Origin: an uncultured Roseibium sp.
GTDB lineage: Bacteria > Pseudomonadota > Alphaproteobacteria > Rhizobiales > Stappiaceae
Direction: 5' to 3'
Length of the DNA stretch: 64,000 bases
Assembly: GCF_947499295.1 (NCBI RefSeq)
Contig: NZ_CANMNP010000006.1
Coordinates: 124,001 to 188,000, forward strand
In this document: piece after piece, positions 62,739-64,000 of the stretch
How positions within the stretch are numbered: position 1 is the first letter of the stretch
Layout: every line of letters starts with the position of its first letter
The notes under the pieces: model-generated
Told to the model about the DNA's origin: nothing
Seen by the model: the letters and a program-made list of their open reading frames with translations, nothing else
Databases searched by the model: none
Made by a program: the position numbers and the translations under genes

Positions 62739-64000
62739 ATGAAACCCGCAATTGCTCTTCGCTTTTGTCTGAAAACGGTCTTCCGGCGAATACTTGTCCT
62801 TCTCGGCCTGTGTGCCGTTGGCAACGCTTTTGCCGGTGAAGAGACGAAAGAAAACAAAAGCCCGATATCGCAAAAGGTCGAATTGAGCGAAGGCTTCATC
62901 GCTGGTTTGTCCGGCCATTGGGCGGCCGCAGTCGACTATATCGCCTGGTCGCCAGACGGTACACGTGTCGCGACGGCCCCATGGGGTCCGTTCATCACCA
63001 TCCGGAATGTCGATACAGGTGAAGCGAGCGCCGTCCTTTTTGGTCACAAGGGGGAGGTGGCCGATCTGGCCTGGTCTCCGGACGGAACGTATCTTGCAAC
63101 TGCTGCTGAAGGTGATCCGGCCCGGCTGTGGGACGCTCGTACGGGCTCCCTGATCGTTGAATTTGACGGAGGCCTGCCGGGAGATTCAGCTGTTGCGTGG
63201 TCTCCTGACGGATCAAAAGTGGCCGCGACGATGGCCGGTGGGGTCGCTCTGTGGTCGGTTAGGGAAAATGTCGGTGAGTTCTTTCCGGCGACCTATTCAA
63301 CAGCACAAGCACTTGCCTGGTCGCCAAGCGGCAAATACCTCGCACTTGCTTCAACCGACTATGCGTCTTCTGATCCAAGTTTCGATATATTGATATTTGA
63401 TCCCGAAACAGGTGAACAGACCAATGTTCTGAAAGGGTTCGACGACACCATTCTTTCGTTGGCCTGGGCACAGAATGCCGAATTTCTTGCCGTTGGATCA
63501 CAGGACCGCACGGCGCGCGTCTGGAATATCGATACCGGTGAGCTGGTGCTTGAAGTCGCTGACTTCGAGGATGATGCCGAAAAGGGGATCGCCTGGTCAC
63601 CAGATAGCCAGAAGATCGCATTTGTGCTTGGCACAAATGACGTGCGCGTGGTCGATGTCGCGTCGGGCAAAACAATTGCTGAATTGTCATGCGGAAGTCC
63701 GGACTATGTCTGCGTCAACGTTGTCTGGTCTCCTGAGGGAGGAGCGATCGCCGCCGCAGGCGATGATGGCGGACTGCGGCTTTGGGAAACAGAAAGCTTT
63801 GGCCAAACCTATTCAAGAGTGGACGAAAACAATTGGATTGGTGCTCTGGAATGGTCTCCGGATGGAGGACGTCTTGCTGCCGGGTATTCCGATGATGCGC
63901 TCAGGATTTGGGATCGAAAGAGCCAGGAGACAACTCTGACGGTTCGCGGTCAGGCAAAACCAGTCGACCGCGTTGCCTGGTCGCCCGTCTCAAGTCTGGC
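62739..64000 (+). CDS. Exported WD40 beta-propeller protein (C-terminus cut by window edge)
   Basis: From ATG 62739 (GGAG eight bases upstream) the frame is open to the right edge (420 codons). A signal peptide (RRILVLLGLCAVGNAFA, cleavage before GEET) precedes at least nine WD40-type repeats of about 40 residues, each with AWSPDG or a variant (e.g. LAWSPSG, LEWSPDG, VVWSPEG) and ending RLWD, RVWN or RIWD. The repeats are probably two fused propellers, since more than seven are present. It may be a periplasmic or surface scaffold; no catalytic domain is seen so far. Confidence 0.9.
   Translation, partial: MKPAIALRFCLKTVFRRILVLLGLCAVGNAFAGEETKENKSPISQKVELSEGFIAGLSGHWAAAVDYIAWSPDGTRVATAPWGPFITIRNVDTGEASAVLFGHKGEVADLAWSPDGTYLATAAEGDPARLWDARTGSLIVEFDGGLPGDSAVAWSPDGSKVAATMAGGVALWSVRENVGEFFPATYSTAQALAWSPSGKYLALASTDYASSDPSFDILIFDPETGEQTNVLKGFDDTILSLAWAQNAEFLAVGSQDRTARVWNIDTGELVLEVADFEDDAEKGIAWSPDSQKIAFVLGTNDVRVVDVASGKTIAELSCGSPDYVCVNVVWSPEGGAIAAAGDDGGLRLWETESFGQTYSRVDENNWIGALEWSPDGGRLAAGYSDDALRIWDRKSQETTLTVRGQAKPVDRVAWSPVSSL

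Overview
The window reads as chromosome of an alphaproteobacterium of the Hyphomicrobiales. Gene content and gene style suggest a marine, Stappia/Labrenzia/Roseibium-like organism (inference; no rRNA or marker gene is present). Coding DNA is moderately GC-rich, genes are tightly packed with many ATGA overlaps, and a few intergenic stretches (about 40.05-40.3, 43.55-43.9, 54.55-54.75 and 62.45-62.58 kb) are strikingly AT-rich. I saw no tRNA, rRNA, CRISPR array, insertion sequence or phage gene.

Layout. (1) 1-2863: a PAS-PAS-PAS-PAS-GGDEF-EAL cyclic-di-GMP protein on the minus strand, running off the left edge. (2) 3.1-11.7 kb: a catabolic island. A minus-strand operon (isopropylmalate-dehydrogenase-type enzyme, Asp/Glu-racemase-like protein, OtnK kinase, OtnC aldolase/decarboxylase, RraA-like protein) and its GntR regulator face a plus-strand tripartite tricarboxylate-type transporter. 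It looks like a four-carbon sugar-acid pathway. (3) 11.7-14.8 kb: a translationally coupled minus-strand operon (cupin, SDR, FAD amine oxidase, TetR) with a perfect 18-bp palindrome over its promoter. (4) 14.9-24.4 kb: a MocR-type regulator divergent from a complete Nit1C nitrilase cluster (nitB-nitH), followed by an LnmK/Pnap_2097-like gene and a nitroreductase. (5) 24.5-34.6 kb: an ABC sugar-uptake operon (binding protein, two permeases, ATPase) carrying an argininosuccinate-lyase-family enzyme and a PfkB kinase, beside a divergent ROK regulator and a large PIG-L deacetylase. (6) 34.7-40.0 kb: a minus-strand MarR, glycosyltransferase, rmlC-B-D-A operon making dTDP-rhamnose. (7) 40.3-44.5 kb: a type I secretion ATPase, a membrane-fusion protein and a 200-residue RTX protein. 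(8) 44.6-62.4 kb: a glycan locus with several glycosyltransferases (one a 937-residue GT2-GT4 fusion, one degenerate), two polysaccharide-pyruvyl-transferase-like proteins, a methyltransferase, a membrane-anchored coiled-coil protein, a Tat-exported GH16 glycanase and galE. (9) 62.7 kb to the right edge: an exported WD40 beta-propeller, cut by the window.

Regions 6-8 probably act together: nucleotide sugars (dTDP-rhamnose, UDP-galactose) feed cytoplasmic glycosyltransferases for a surface glycan, with a secreted RTX protein and a periplasmic glycanase. No flippase, polymerase or TolC-like channel lies in the window, so export is either encoded elsewhere or unconventional. The most promising leads are: the MocR operator set in front of Nit1C plus its LnmK-like extension; the ABC/lyase/PfkB/deacetylase catabolic cluster, whose substrate I cannot name; and the glycan locus with duplicated modules, a pseudo-glycosyltransferase and a mini-RTX protein.
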